Positions 26,026 through 34,156 of a stretch of DNA of 49,693 nt are shown one piece after another (the first letter of the stretch is position 1; each line of letters starts with the position of its first letter). The stretch is taken from assembly GCA_964351775.1 (NCBI GenBank), contig CAYGPQ010000022.1, forward strand, positions 1-49,693. The letters are read 5' to 3'. The notes beneath the pieces are model-generated. The model had not been told where the DNA came from. It saw nothing but the letters and a program-made list of their open reading frames with translations, and made no database searches. This DNA is from Kordia sp964351775. GTDB lineage: Bacteria > Bacteroidota > Bacteroidia > Flavobacteriales > Flavobacteriaceae. The position numbers were made by a program, and so were the translations under genes.

Positions 26026-26465
26026 TAGCCTTTTGAGATTTCGTTTGATAGTTCGTCTTCATGCGTACCTGCATCCCAAGGAAAATGCGTTTGTAGCTCT
26101 AATCCAGCTTGCAATATGCCTTCAATCAATCCTTGTGCAAAATTCCCTTGTTGGAATTGATTGCGCATGGCATCACGTGTGGTATCCCAAAAGTCACAAG
26201 GAACTACGTCATTGATGCCTTTATCGCCATAAATCACAAATGATTTATCCGCCACAGCGACATAAATAAGTACACCATTGCGGAGTTTTGTAGTGTCCAT
26301 TTTAAGCAAATGAAATACTTCTAGTGCACGATCAAAGATATCTGAATCAGTGTGTGCTTCCAGATGAATTCGAATTTCACCAGAAGTATTCCGTTCTGCT
26401 GTCCGAATGGCAGCAATGATTTCTTGTTCTTCCTCTGCGGAAAGGAAATCTTCTACTTTAGACAT
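26025..26465 (-). CDS. TPM-domain protein (short, cytosolic-facing)
   Basis: This 146-residue protein consists mainly of one TPM domain (NTSGEIRIHLEAHTDSDIFDRALEVF, LIYVAVADKSFVIYGDKGIN, then a helical region). It has no signal peptide or glycine tail, unlike its neighbour. It lies between the LemA gene (26-bp gap) and the larger TPM gene (overlapping start and stop). The pairing of long and short TPM proteins with LemA is common in Bacteroidota and suggests they act together at the membrane. Confidence 0.9.
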   Translation of the reverse strand: MSKVEDFLSAEEEQEIIAAIRTAERNTSGEIRIHLEAHTDSDIFDRALEVFHLLKMDTTKLRNGVLIYVAVADKSFVIYGDKGINDVVPCDFWDTTRDAMRNQFQQGNFAQGLIEGILQAGLELQTHFPWDAGTHEDELSNEISKG

Positions 26466-26491
26466 ATATTTTGAATGCTTTTTGGGAATTA

Positions 26492-27082
26492 TTAATTAAA
26501 ATCAAATTCGACATCTGGAGCATCTTCACTGCCTGGATCGGCTTTAAAACGTGCCATTTCCTTGATTCCAAATGCACCTGCAAACAAGTTGTTTGGGAAT
26601 GTAATAATACTTTTGTTGAAATTATTGACGGCACTGTTGAAGCGATTTCGAGACGTACGCACCGAGTTTTCCGTACTTGCCAATTCGTCTTGTAACTTTA
26701 AGAAATTTTCATTGGCTTTTAAGTCAGGATAGCGTTCTACGGTGACTAATAATCGTGACAATGCGCCAGAAAGCCCCGATTGAGCTTCTTGAAACTTTGC
26801 CATATTTTCAGGCGTTAAATCGTCTACATTAATTTGTGTTTGTGTAGCTTTTGCTCGTGCATTGATCACAGCTTCTAATGTGGTGCGTTCAAAATCGGCG
26901 GCACCTTTTACGGTTTTCACCAAATTACCTATCAAGTCATTTCGACGTTGATATTCACTCTCTACATTAGACCAAGCAGTTTTAGCATCTTCTCTAAGTA
27001 ACACCATTCCGTTATACTTGGTATACGCAAAGATTGCTAGAATAGCCAAGACGACTAATCCGATCACCCATTTTTTATTCAT
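26492..27082 (-). CDS. LemA family protein
   Basis: The 196-residue protein has an N-terminal transmembrane helix (about 5-22) and then the long four-helix LemA fold, with the family signatures WSNVESEYQRRNDLIGNLVKTV (about 38-59) and YPDLKANENFLKLQDELASTENS. The soluble part probably faces the periplasm or extends as a helical bundle. It is the first gene of the LemA-TPM-TPM operon. It is normal in length and shows no oddities. Confidence 0.95.
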   Translation of the reverse strand: MNKKWVIGLVVLAILAIFAYTKYNGMVLLREDAKTAWSNVESEYQRRNDLIGNLVKTVKGAADFERTTLEAVINARAKATQTQINVDDLTPENMAKFQEAQSGLSGALSRLLVTVERYPDLKANENFLKLQDELASTENSVRTSRNRFNSAVNNFNKSIITFPNNLFAGAFGIKEMARFKADPGSEDAPDVEFDFN

Positions 27083-27124
27083 AATTATTCAGATTTATTG
27101 TTAGTATTGTATTTGGTTCAAAGG

Positions 27125-27454
27125 TTACAAGTTGTCCTTGATTTTTACAAGTTCAGCTCGAATCTGTTGTAATTTACGAATAATCTCAAAATTGGAAAGT
27201 GTTTTTTTCTTTTCTTCCTTTAAATGAACTTTTGCACCGTCAAGTGTAAAGCCGCGTTCTTTTACCAAATGGTAGATAAGTTCTATATATTTAATATCCT
27301 CAGGCGTAAATTTTCGATTTCCTTTTGCGTTTTTCTTCGGTTGAATTTCATCAAATTCCTTCTCCCAAAAACGAATCAAAGAAGCATTTACGTTAAAAGC
27401 CTTGGCAACTTCGCCGATGCTGTAGTATAATTTATCTGGTAAATTAATGTGCAT
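27125..27454 (-). CDS. MerR family DNA-binding protein
   Basis: The 109-residue protein has a MerR-type winged helix at the N-terminus (about 10-75: YSIGEVAKAFNVNASLIRFWEKEF, then NRKFTPEDIKYIELIYHLVK), followed by a short helical dimerisation segment. It lacks a ligand-binding domain. Its ATG overlaps the TAA of the M23 peptidase gene (TAATG), so its translation is coupled. This MerR-M23 pair next to alaS is common in flavobacteria, and I do not know its target. Confidence 0.9.
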   Translation of the reverse strand: MHINLPDKLYYSIGEVAKAFNVNASLIRFWEKEFDEIQPKKNAKGNRKFTPEDIKYIELIYHLVKERGFTLDGAKVHLKEEKKKTLSNFEIIRKLQQIRAELVKIKDNL

Positions 27455-28428
27455 TAGTCGAGCGATTGATTTTGTTTGGCAGCATTCAATAACAATTGTT
27501 CAAATTCTTTAGGAGATAAATTTCCATAATAGAAGTTGATAGGATTTATTTTTTCACCATTCTTGTGAATTTCATAGTGCAAATGTGGCGCTTGTGATCG
27601 CCCTGTACTTCCTACAAAACCAATTAAATCACCACGTTTTACTTTTTTACCTGTACGAACATTATACTTGCTCAAATGTGCGTATAATGAAACATATCCA
27701 TATCCGTGATCAATACGAATGTGTTTTCCAAAACCAGCGGCAGTATTGTCTGCGCGAGTTACTTTTCCATCACCACTAGCATATACAGGTGTTCCTTTGG
27801 GTGCTGTAAAATCCATTCCCCAGTGCATTTTGCGCGATTTGTTAAATGGATCGTTTCGCATTCCGTAACCAGAAGCCATGCGGGTTAAATTTTCATTAGT
27901 TACAGGCTGAATTGCAGGAATAGAGGCTAAAAATTCTTCCTTATCTTCTGCTAACTTTGCAATTTCATCCAATGATTTTGACTGTACAACCAATCGTTTT
28001 TGTAACTCTTCCAATCGTTTTGTAGTAGAAATAATCAAATCGGCATTTTCATAATTGTACATTTCTTCGTACCTATTTACACCACCAAAACCGGCTTTTC
28101 GCTGTTCTTCAGGAATAGGGTTGGCTTCAAAATACAACCGATAAATAGTATTGTCTCTTTCTTCGACGTTTTCTAAGACTGTTTGTGCTTGTGTAATTTT
28201 TTTATTCAGTAAATCATAGCGAAACTTCATATTCGCCAATTCACGCTTCATGATCTTTTCATTTGGCGTTTCGAGTGACGTATAAAAGAATATAGCAACC
28301 AGTAAAATCGAGCATAAAATAACCGAAGTGATGTATAAAAATAGATACCCAATTTTGCGTCCACGCTTGCTTTCAATCTTTCGATATGACAATGTTTCTG
28401 AATCGTAATAATATTTTACCTTACTCAT
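27454..28428 (-). CDS. M23 family metallopeptidase
   Basis: This 324-residue protein has an N-terminal cytosolic tail, one transmembrane helix (about 28-50), a coiled-coil stretch (about 60-170) and a C-terminal LytM/M23 domain (about 190-305). Zinc ligands are visible in HWGMDF and HLHYEIH, with the intervening IRIDHGYGYVSLYAHLSK. Members cleave peptidoglycan cross-links or act as activators of amidases. It faces away from alaS across a spacer that contains the assembly gap. The domain looks active, since both His motifs are intact. Confidence 0.93.
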   Translation of the reverse strand: MSKVKYYYDSETLSYRKIESKRGRKIGYLFLYITSVILCSILLVAIFFYTSLETPNEKIMKRELANMKFRYDLLNKKITQAQTVLENVEERDNTIYRLYFEANPIPEEQRKAGFGGVNRYEEMYNYENADLIISTTKRLEELQKRLVVQSKSLDEIAKLAEDKEEFLASIPAIQPVTNENLTRMASGYGMRNDPFNKSRKMHWGMDFTAPKGTPVYASGDGKVTRADNTAAGFGKHIRIDHGYGYVSLYAHLSKYNVRTGKKVKRGDLIGFVGSTGRSQAPHLHYEIHKNGEKINPINFYYGNLSPKEFEQLLLNAAKQNQSLD

Positions 28429-28442
28429 TCCTTAAAATATTC

Positions 28443-28450
28443 TATTTTTG
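28443..28450 (+). promoter_or_regulatory. alaS: Possible alaS promoter -7 element
   Basis: TATTTTTG on the plus strand matches TAnnTTTG. It is 290 bp before alaS, counting the 100 Ns, so the real distance is unknown. Confidence 0.4.
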
Positions 28451-28624
28451 CACAGATTCTCACTAAAATAGTTGAGAGAGAAACTTGTGATACAAACAAA
28501 TATAGGTATTGTTTTACAGTTTTCAGAAAATTTAAAGTAGGTTAAGATAAATTTAAGAATCGTCGAGAATTATCTTACCAATACAATTAAACTAGTTAAT
28601 ACATGAAACGAGCATGTTAAAAAT

Positions 28625-28724
28625 NNNNNNNNNNNNNNNNNNNNNNNNNNNNNNNNNNNNNNNNNNNNNNNNNNNNNNNNNNNNNNNNNNNNNNNNNNNN
28701 NNNNNNNNNNNNNNNNNNNNNNNN
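28625..28724. other. Assembly gap (100 N)
   Basis: Exactly 100 Ns, the conventional placeholder for a scaffold gap of unknown size, interrupt the leader region of alaS. The known bases 28429-28624 hold a likely promoter and no clear gene. Any small gene or repeat in the gap is invisible here. Confidence 0.99.
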
Positions 28725-28739
28725 AATATAAATGAACAC

Positions 28740-31352
28740 ATGAAATCTCAGGATATAAGAGCTACGTTTTTAGAATTTTTTAAGTCTAAAACACATCAAA
28801 TTGTGCCTTCTGCGCCAATGGTTATGAAAAATGATCCAACATTGATGTTTATCAACTCTGGAATGGCACCATTTAAAGAATATTTCTTAGGGAATGGAAT
28901 GCCAAAAAGTAATCGGATTGCCGATACACAAAAATGTTTACGTGTGAGTGGAAAACATAACGACTTGGAAGAAGTTGGCTATGACACCTATCATCACACC
29001 ATGTTTGAAATGCTTGGAAACTGGAGTTTTGGCGATTATTTTAAAAAAGAAGCCATTACATGGGCATGGGAATTATTGACCGAAGTGTACGGAGTCGATA
29101 AAAGCATTTTATACGTTACGGTTTTTGAAGGAAGTGATGAAGATGGTTTGCAACTCGATAAAGAAGCATACAATTTATGGAAAGAAATTATTCCAGAAGA
29201 TCGCATCTTGATGGGTAATAAAAAAGACAACTTCTGGGAAATGGGAAGTCAAGGACCTTGCGGACCTTGTTCTGAAATTCATGTAGACATTCGTTCCGAC
29301 GAAGAAAAAGCAAAAACGCCCGGTGCTAAGTTGGTCAATATGGATCATCCACATGTGGTGGAAATCTGGAATTTGGTGTTTATGCAATACAACCGAAAAG
29401 CAGATGGAAGTTTAGAGAAATTGCCTGCAAATCACGTAGATACAGGTATGGGGTTTGAACGTTTGTGCATGGTATTACAAGATGTAAAATCAAACTATGA
29501 TACGGACGTTTTTACACCAATTATCAGAGAAATTGAAGCGATTACCAATACTGAATACGGAAAAGATGACAAAGTAGATATTGCTATTCGTGTCATTGCA
29601 GATCACGTGCGCGCGGTTTCTTTTTCTATTGCTGACGGACAATTGCCAAGCAACAATGCAGCCGGATATGTAATTCGTAGAATTTTACGTAGAGCGATTC
29701 GGTATGGTTTTACATTTTTAAACAAAAAAGAACCGTTCATTTATCGTTTGGTGGACGTATTAGATAAAAAAATGGGCATTGCTTTTCCAGAAATGAAAGA
29801 GCAAAAGCAACTCATTCAAAATGTAATTAAAGAAGAAGAAAATTCATTCTTACGCACCTTAGATCAAGGATTGGTGTTATTGGATAGAGTCATAAAAAAT
29901 GTAGATGGAAAAGTTATTTCAGGTAAAAAAGTATTCGAACTAAAAGATACGTACGGTTTTCCAGAAGATTTAACAGAGTTGATTTTGCGTGAACGCGATT
30001 TATCATACAATAAAGAAGAATTTAAAAAAGCACTCAAAAAACAGCAAGAAGATGGGCGAGAAGCAACCGCAATTCAAGCAGATGATTGGGTGATTGTTTT
30101 AGAAGATGAAGAGGAAGAATTTGTCGGATATGATACGTTGGAAGTTAATGTGAAATTAACGCGCTACCGTAAAATTGAAACCAAAAAAGAAGGTGTTCAA
30201 TATCAATTAGTATTCAATTTAACACCATTTTATCCAGAAGGCGGTGGACAAGTGGGTGACAAAGGCTATTTGCAAACGCAAGATGGCGATGTCGTGTATA
30301 TAATTGACACTAAAAAAGAAAACAACCTCATCATTCACATCTCTAAAACGCTGCCAAAAGATATACATGCGATGTTTAAAGCGGTTGTAGATAAAAAACA
30401 ACGGCAACGTACAGCGGCGAATCATACCGCAACACACTTATTACATCAAGCATTGCGGGAAATTTTAGGAACGCATGTAGAGCAAAAAGGTTCGGCGGTG
30501 CATTCCAAATACTTACGTTTCGACTTTTCGCATTTTTCGAAACTAACCGTGGAAGAATTACGTGACGTGGAAGATTTTGTAAATGCTAGAATAGAAGGAA
30601 AGCTTCCGCTAGAAGAAAAACGAAACAGACCCGTAGCTGATGCAATGGCAGATGGAGCAATGGCGCTATTTGGTGAAAAATATGGCGATACTGTTCGTTC
30701 CATTCGTTTTGGAAAATCCATTGAATTATGTGGAGGAACACATGTGCAAAACACAGGTGATATTTGGCATTTTAAAATAAAATCGGAAGGCGCAGTTGCC
30801 GCAGGAATTCGAAGAATAGAAGCGATCACATCTGATGCAACAAAAGAATTTTACGCTACAAATAACAGAGCATATTACGAAATAAAAGATGTGTTGAACA
30901 ATCCGAAAGATGCAGTCAAAGCTGTTTCAGATTTGAAAGACGAAAACGCGCAGTTACGGAAGCAAATTGAAAACTTGTTGAAGGATAAAGCAAAAAATCT
31001 AAAAGGAGATCTCAAAGGGCAATTGCAAGAAGTGAATGGCGTTCACTTTTTGGCAACTAAAATAGATTTAGATCAAAACGGAATAAAAAACTTAGCGTTT
31101 GAACTTGGAGGCGAACTAAATAACTTATTTTTATTTTTTGCTACCGCCAATGAAGACAAAGTAATGTTAACGTGCTATATTTCCAAAGAATTAGTCGCAG
31201 AGCGCGGCTATGACGCAGGAAAAGTAGTGAGAGAATTAGGAAAACTAATTCATGGCGGCGGCGGCGGACAAGCATTTTTTGCAACTGCAGGAGGGAAAAA
31301 CCCTGGTGGAATTCCAAAAGCGCTTGAACGTGTCATAGAATATGTAAAATAA
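28740..31352 (+). CDS. alaS: Alanine-tRNA ligase
   Basis: The 870-residue class II aminoacyl-tRNA synthetase charges tRNA-Ala. The catalytic domain occupies about 1-250, followed by the tRNA recognition region. The editing domain carries the zinc motif HTATHLL and a later CGGTH; the C-terminal C-Ala domain ends with GGGGGQAFFATAGGKNPGG. I place the start at ATG 28740 (MKSQDIRATFLEFF), which matches the family start. An apparent extension to 28614 passes through the Ns and is not real. Length is normal. Confidence 0.97.
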   Translation: MKSQDIRATFLEFFKSKTHQIVPSAPMVMKNDPTLMFINSGMAPFKEYFLGNGMPKSNRIADTQKCLRVSGKHNDLEEVGYDTYHHTMFEMLGNWSFGDYFKKEAITWAWELLTEVYGVDKSILYVTVFEGSDEDGLQLDKEAYNLWKEIIPEDRILMGNKKDNFWEMGSQGPCGPCSEIHVDIRSDEEKAKTPGAKLVNMDHPHVVEIWNLVFMQYNRKADGSLEKLPANHVDTGMGFERLCMVLQDVKSNYDTDVFTPIIREIEAITNTEYGKDDKVDIAIRVIADHVRAVSFSIADGQLPSNNAAGYVIRRILRRAIRYGFTFLNKKEPFIYRLVDVLDKKMGIAFPEMKEQKQLIQNVIKEEENSFLRTLDQGLVLLDRVIKNVDGKVISGKKVFELKDTYGFPEDLTELILRERDLSYNKEEFKKALKKQQEDGREATAIQADDWVIVLEDEEEEFVGYDTLEVNVKLTRYRKIETKKEGVQYQLVFNLTPFYPEGGGQVGDKGYLQTQDGDVVYIIDTKKENNLIIHISKTLPKDIHAMFKAVVDKKQRQRTAANHTATHLLHQALREILGTHVEQKGSAVHSKYLRFDFSHFSKLTVEELRDVEDFVNARIEGKLPLEEKRNRPVADAMADGAMALFGEKYGDTVRSIRFGKSIELCGGTHVQNTGDIWHFKIKSEGAVAAGIRRIEAITSDATKEFYATNNRAYYEIKDVLNNPKDAVKAVSDLKDENAQLRKQIENLLKDKAKNLKGDLKGQLQEVNGVHFLATKIDLDQNGIKNLAFELGGELNNLFLFFATANEDKVMLTCYISKELVAERGYDAGKVVRELGKLIHGGGGGQAFFATAGGKNPGGIPKALERVIEYVK

Positions 31353-31383
31353 ACTTAGTAGTAATATTCATAAAAACAAACAG

Positions 31384-31782
31384 ATGAAAAAAGTATATAT
31401 AATAGTATTCGCATTGCTATTTGCAGTGCCAGCTTTAGCACAAGAAAAAGCGTCAAAAGACGCTTCAGATGAAGATGTATATGTTTGGTGTGTAATGCCA
31501 AATAAAAAAGGGCAATGGTTGCGTTTAACACCACCTCAACCTGCAGAAGTTGCAGATTTTCAAGATAAGCTAGTATATCTTCAAATATTAAATCCGAATG
31601 ATATTACTGAAAGAGGAAAATTAGATAGAGCTACCAGTGATGCTATTTTGAAAATGGAGCGTTACAAAGGAGTAACGTATGATAGCAAAGAGTTGGTAGG
31701 ATTTACCCAAGGAATGAAAAATCGTTTGTTAATTCTATATCACACTGCTAAAAGAGCTGCGGAATTAAAAGAAAAGCAATAA
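31384..31782 (+). CDS. Hypothetical secreted protein
   Basis: This 132-residue protein begins with a strong signal peptide (MKKVYIIVFALLFAVPALAQ). The mature part is charged and probably helical at the end. No family motif is visible; a WCVMPNKKGQW segment near residue 38 is distinctive. It lies 31 bp after alaS and 6 bp before the GSCFA gene, so it is likely part of the alaS transcript. Confidence 0.8.
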   Translation: MKKVYIIVFALLFAVPALAQEKASKDASDEDVYVWCVMPNKKGQWLRLTPPQPAEVADFQDKLVYLQILNPNDITERGKLDRATSDAILKMERYKGVTYDSKELVGFTQGMKNRLLILYHTAKRAAELKEKQ

Positions 31783-31788
31783 TATTTT

Positions 31789-32739
31789 ATGCGATTGCAA
31801 ACCAACATTCCGTTCGTAAAAGAAACGTATCACCCAATAACATACGACTCAAAAGTATGCTTATTGGGTTCTTGTTTTTCGGAACATATTGGTGGAAAAT
31901 TGACATATTATAAATTCAATACGTTTCAGAATCCGTTGGGAATTTTATTTCATCCAAAAGCGATTGAAAATTTAATTCTGAGAGCTATCAATCAAGATGA
32001 ATTTACAGAGAAAGATATTTTCTTTTTAAACGAACGTTGGCATTGTTTTGAAGCACATTCTGAATTAAGTCATACAGATGCAAGTGTATTGTTATCGAAT
32101 TTAAATTTGGCAATACAACAAACCCACGCTATACTGCTTGAAGCTTCTCATATTATCATCACTTATGGAACTGCTTGGACGTATCGACATATTGAAACTG
32201 ATACCACCGTTGCCAATTGTCATAAAGTGCAGCAAAAAAAGTTTTTAAAAGAATTGCTTTCCGTTGATGAAGTAACCGCCAGTGTTGAAAATAGTGTTGC
32301 ATTACTTAAAAGTATCAATCCGAAAATTACGGCGCTTTTTACCGTTTCGCCGGTGCGACATTTAAAAGATGGTTTTGTGGAAAATCAGCAAAGCAAAGCA
32401 CATTTATTAGCGGGGATTCATCAAGTGATAGAAGTGCGAAACCAAATTCATTACTTTCCTTCGTATGAATTGATGATGGACGAATTGCGCGATTATCGTT
32501 TTTATGCCGAAGACATGATTCATCCCAATACAACGGCAATTAAGTACATTTGGGAAAAGTTTCAATACGCGTGGATTTCTCACGAAAGTGAACAAATTTT
32601 AGAAGAAGTAGCAACTATTCAAAAAGGATTGGCACACAAACCATTCCATCCAAATTCGGAAGCACATCAAGCATTTTTAGTAAATCTTCAAGCTAAAATT
32701 GCGCAACTTCAAGCGCAATTTCCTTTCATAAAATTTTAA
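31789..32739 (+). CDS. GSCFA domain protein
   Basis: The 316-residue protein has the namesake motif LLGSCFSEHIGGKL at about residue 24, with Ser at the position of an SGNH-type nucleophile. Later blocks include ITYGTAWTYRH near 123 and FFTVSPVRH-like FTVSPVRHLKD near 182, and EDMIHPNTTAIKYIW near 242 supplies the terminal Asp/His pair. GSCFA proteins are thought to be SGNH-like hydrolases of unknown substrate and are common near alaS in Bacteroidota. No signal peptide is seen. Confidence 0.9.
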   Translation: MRLQTNIPFVKETYHPITYDSKVCLLGSCFSEHIGGKLTYYKFNTFQNPLGILFHPKAIENLILRAINQDEFTEKDIFFLNERWHCFEAHSELSHTDASVLLSNLNLAIQQTHAILLEASHIIITYGTAWTYRHIETDTTVANCHKVQQKKFLKELLSVDEVTASVENSVALLKSINPKITALFTVSPVRHLKDGFVENQQSKAHLLAGIHQVIEVRNQIHYFPSYELMMDELRDYRFYAEDMIHPNTTAIKYIWEKFQYAWISHESEQILEEVATIQKGLAHKPFHPNSEAHQAFLVNLQAKIAQLQAQFPFIKF

Positions 32740-32839
32740 TGTATAACTTCTTAATTTATTGTTAAGTAGGGTGTTACCGTATAACGTTGTTGTTTTGTTT
32801 TTTTAGTTTTAAGTAATGTATAATTAAAATCTTACAATC

Positions 32840-33037
32840 ATGAAAAAAAACATTCTTAATCTCGAAGGAGTTCAACATTTAAGCAAAGCAAAGCAAAAAT
32901 CTATTAGTGGTGGACTTCAATTAATAAAAACCATATTAGTATGTACAGAAAATACAATGGGACAGCCTTGTGGACCTCCTCATTGTCCAGGAGAATGTGG
33001 GCGATTTAATGGAGAACCATATTGTTGGTCTTATTAA
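32840..33037 (+). CDS. GG-leader Cys-rich peptide precursor 1
   Basis: This 65-residue peptide has a leader of the flavobacterial type (MKKNILNLEGVQHLSKAKQ, then KSISGG at 21-26) and a core of 39 residues with five cysteines and several prolines (QPCGPPHCPGECG). The double glycine suggests cleavage by a bacteriocin-type C39 peptidase/ABC exporter. Cysteines could form disulfides or be modified. It has its own UUCG-loop terminator. No modification or export enzyme is encoded in the window. The leader differs from those of peptides 2-4. Confidence 0.82.
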   Translation: MKKNILNLEGVQHLSKAKQKSISGGLQLIKTILVCTENTMGQPCGPPHCPGECGRFNGEPYCWSY

Positions 33038-33047
33038 TCATGAACTT

Positions 33048-33072
33048 AAAGCGACTTCGGTTCGCTTTTTTT
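33048..33072 (+). terminator. UUCG-tetraloop terminator after peptide 1
   Basis: The stem AAAGCGA / TTCGCTTT encloses C(TTCG)G with one bulged T and continues into a run of Ts. It is the first of three sister terminators. Confidence 0.85.
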
Positions 33073-33172
33073 ATGATTTCTATTTTTGTTGGGTAATGAA
33101 TTATAGAATTTAACCCTAGTATATATAATCTTAAAAAATATATATCATGAAAACCAAAAATTTAAAAAATTT
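33054..33172 (+). repeat. Duplicated leader-peptide cassette, copy A
   Basis: About 119 bp from the terminator loop through the promoter region and the first eight leader codons of peptide 2 recur at 33346-33463 with roughly ten differences. Shared blocks include TATGATTTCTATTTTT, GGGTAATGAATT, ACCCTAGTATAT and ATATATCATGAAAAC. The duplicated unit is terminator, promoter and leader. Confidence 0.88.
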
Positions 33173-33326
33173 GAAGCTTAACAAGAAATCAATTTCTAAT
33201 TTTAAAGTTAAAGGCGGTTTACCTCCTACTTCTTATAATTGTATTCCTATTGATGCAGAAACTAATGATTGTGGACCTGTAGGATGGTTAACAGAAGATG
33301 GTAGACATATTTGTAGGAGATGGTAG
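33147..33326 (+). CDS. GG-leader peptide precursor 2 (class I lanthipeptide-like leader)
   Basis: A 59-residue peptide starts MKTKNLKNLKLNKKSISNFK and has GG at residues 23-24. The leader motif LxLNKKxISN resembles that of Bacteroidota class I lanthipeptide precursors. The core of 35 residues (LPPTSYNC to ICRRW) has three cysteines and a few Ser/Thr. It is separated from peptide 3 by its own terminator and promoter. The leader is nearly identical to that of peptide 3, while the cores are unrelated. No LanB/LanC-type enzyme is present locally, so the mature form is unknown. Confidence 0.82.
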   Translation: MKTKNLKNLKLNKKSISNFKVKGGLPPTSYNCIPIDAETNDCGPVGWLTEDGRHICRRW

Positions 33327-33335
33327 TTTTTAATA

Positions 33336-33364
33336 AAAAAAGTGAGCTTCGGTTCACTTTTTTT
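33336..33364 (+). terminator. UUCG-tetraloop terminator after peptide 2
   Basis: AAAGTGAGC(TTCG)GTTCACTTT with one G-U pair is followed by Ts. The A-to-G and T-to-C stem changes relative to its siblings preserve pairing. Confidence 0.87.
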
Positions 33365-33463
33365 ATGATTTCTATTTTTATTGGGTAATGAATTTTAGAA
33401 TTTCACCCTAGTATATGTAATCTTAAAAATATATATCATGAAAACTAAAAATTTAAAAAATTT
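33346..33463 (+). repeat. Duplicated leader-peptide cassette, copy B
   Basis: Second copy of 33054-33172, displaced by about 292 bp. It supplies the promoter region and leader of peptide 3. Confidence 0.88.
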
Positions 33464-33623
33464 AGCGCTCAACAAAAAGTCAATTTCAAATTTAGTAGGT
33501 GGATTAAGTTCTAGTCCTGCAAATTCAGCAGGTGTTCCTTGGGATCCACAAACTAGGATTGCAGTATGTCCTACAGATACATTAAACCACACAGAATGTT
33601 GGTGTAATATTAATAGACGTTAA
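33438..33623 (+). CDS. GG-leader peptide precursor 3 (class I lanthipeptide-like leader)
   Basis: This 61-residue peptide has a leader nearly identical to peptide 2 (MKTKNLKNLALNKKSISNLV, then GG at 21-22). Its core of 39 residues runs from LSSSPANSAG to CWCNINRR, with three cysteines, several Ser and Thr, and no resemblance to core 2. It is monocistronic, with a perfect UUCG terminator 20 bp downstream. Modification by lanthionine formation is possible from the leader type, not demonstrated. Confidence 0.83.
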   Translation: MKTKNLKNLALNKKSISNLVGGLSSSPANSAGVPWDPQTRIAVCPTDTLNHTECWCNINRR

Positions 33624-33643
33624 TAATTATGTAATAGTGAATT

Positions 33644-33670
33644 AAGCGAACTTCGGTTCGCTTTTTTTTT
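33644..33670 (+). terminator. UUCG-tetraloop terminator after peptide 3
   Basis: AAGCGAAC(TTCG)GTTCGCTT is a perfect 8-bp stem with a UUCG loop, followed by nine Ts. Confidence 0.93.
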
Positions 33671-33719
33671 GTAACCTTTACGTAGAAAAGTATACTCATG
33701 ACTCATACGTACTAGTAAA

Positions 33720-33962
33720 ATGATAAAAAACTTCTTTATACGATTGATCGCATATCCATTTTGTATATTTCTGATACATTTGGGAATTGAGATGATACAA
33801 AATTATCAGATTTTCAACGATTCAATTCATGGTGGAAAACAATTACCTAGTGGAATAGCAGTAGTTTTAATCGCGAGTACATATTTGATTGTAGATATTT
33901 TAATCATTATAAAAGAATTTATAGACTATATAAAAGATCGAACTAAAAATCAACAACTATGA
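33720..33962 (+). CDS. Small membrane protein of unknown function
   Basis: The 80-residue protein has two hydrophobic helices (about 4-24 and 42-65) with a hydrophilic loop between them and a basic tail. The two helices and following GldL-like gene suggest a small membrane pair. Stop and start overlap as ATGA (33959-33962), so the two are translationally coupled. No family is recognised. Confidence 0.72.
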   Translation: MIKNFFIRLIAYPFCIFLIHLGIEMIQNYQIFNDSIHGGKQLPSGIAVVLIASTYLIVDILIIIKEFIDYIKDRTKNQQL

Positions 33963-34156
33963 AAGTAAAACACATTCTCGCATTATATCTTTTAGGCGTT
34001 TTTATAATTATTTTTGGTGCATTATTCAAAATACAACATTGGCCTTATGGAGCAGAAATCTTATCGGCTGGTTCGTTTACAGAAGGTTTGGCGGTTTTAC
34101 TAGGAATATGGAAATTATTGACAACTCAGAAATTCAAAGACTTTCTAAATAGTTAA
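33959..34156 (+). CDS. GldL-like small membrane protein
   Basis: The 65-residue protein resembles the N-terminal membrane part of GldL: two helices around the diagnostic GALFKIQHWPYGAEIL (about 20-35). Full GldL (about 200 residues) is part of the T9SS/gliding motor and has a long cytoplasmic domain, absent here. Short stand-alone homologs are common in Bacteroidota. It overlaps the preceding ORF by 4 bp and its stop overlaps the stop of the convergent hydroxylase gene by 3 bp. Confidence 0.8.
   Translation: MKVKHILALYLLGVFIIIFGALFKIQHWPYGAEILSAGSFTEGLAVLLGIWKLLTTQKFKDFLNS

Noticed and set aside
28614..28739. Open frame extending alaS upstream to 28614 (912 residues)
   Set aside because: It runs through 100 Ns and begins 42 codons before the conserved start MKSQDIRATF; the extension is an artefact of translating the gap.
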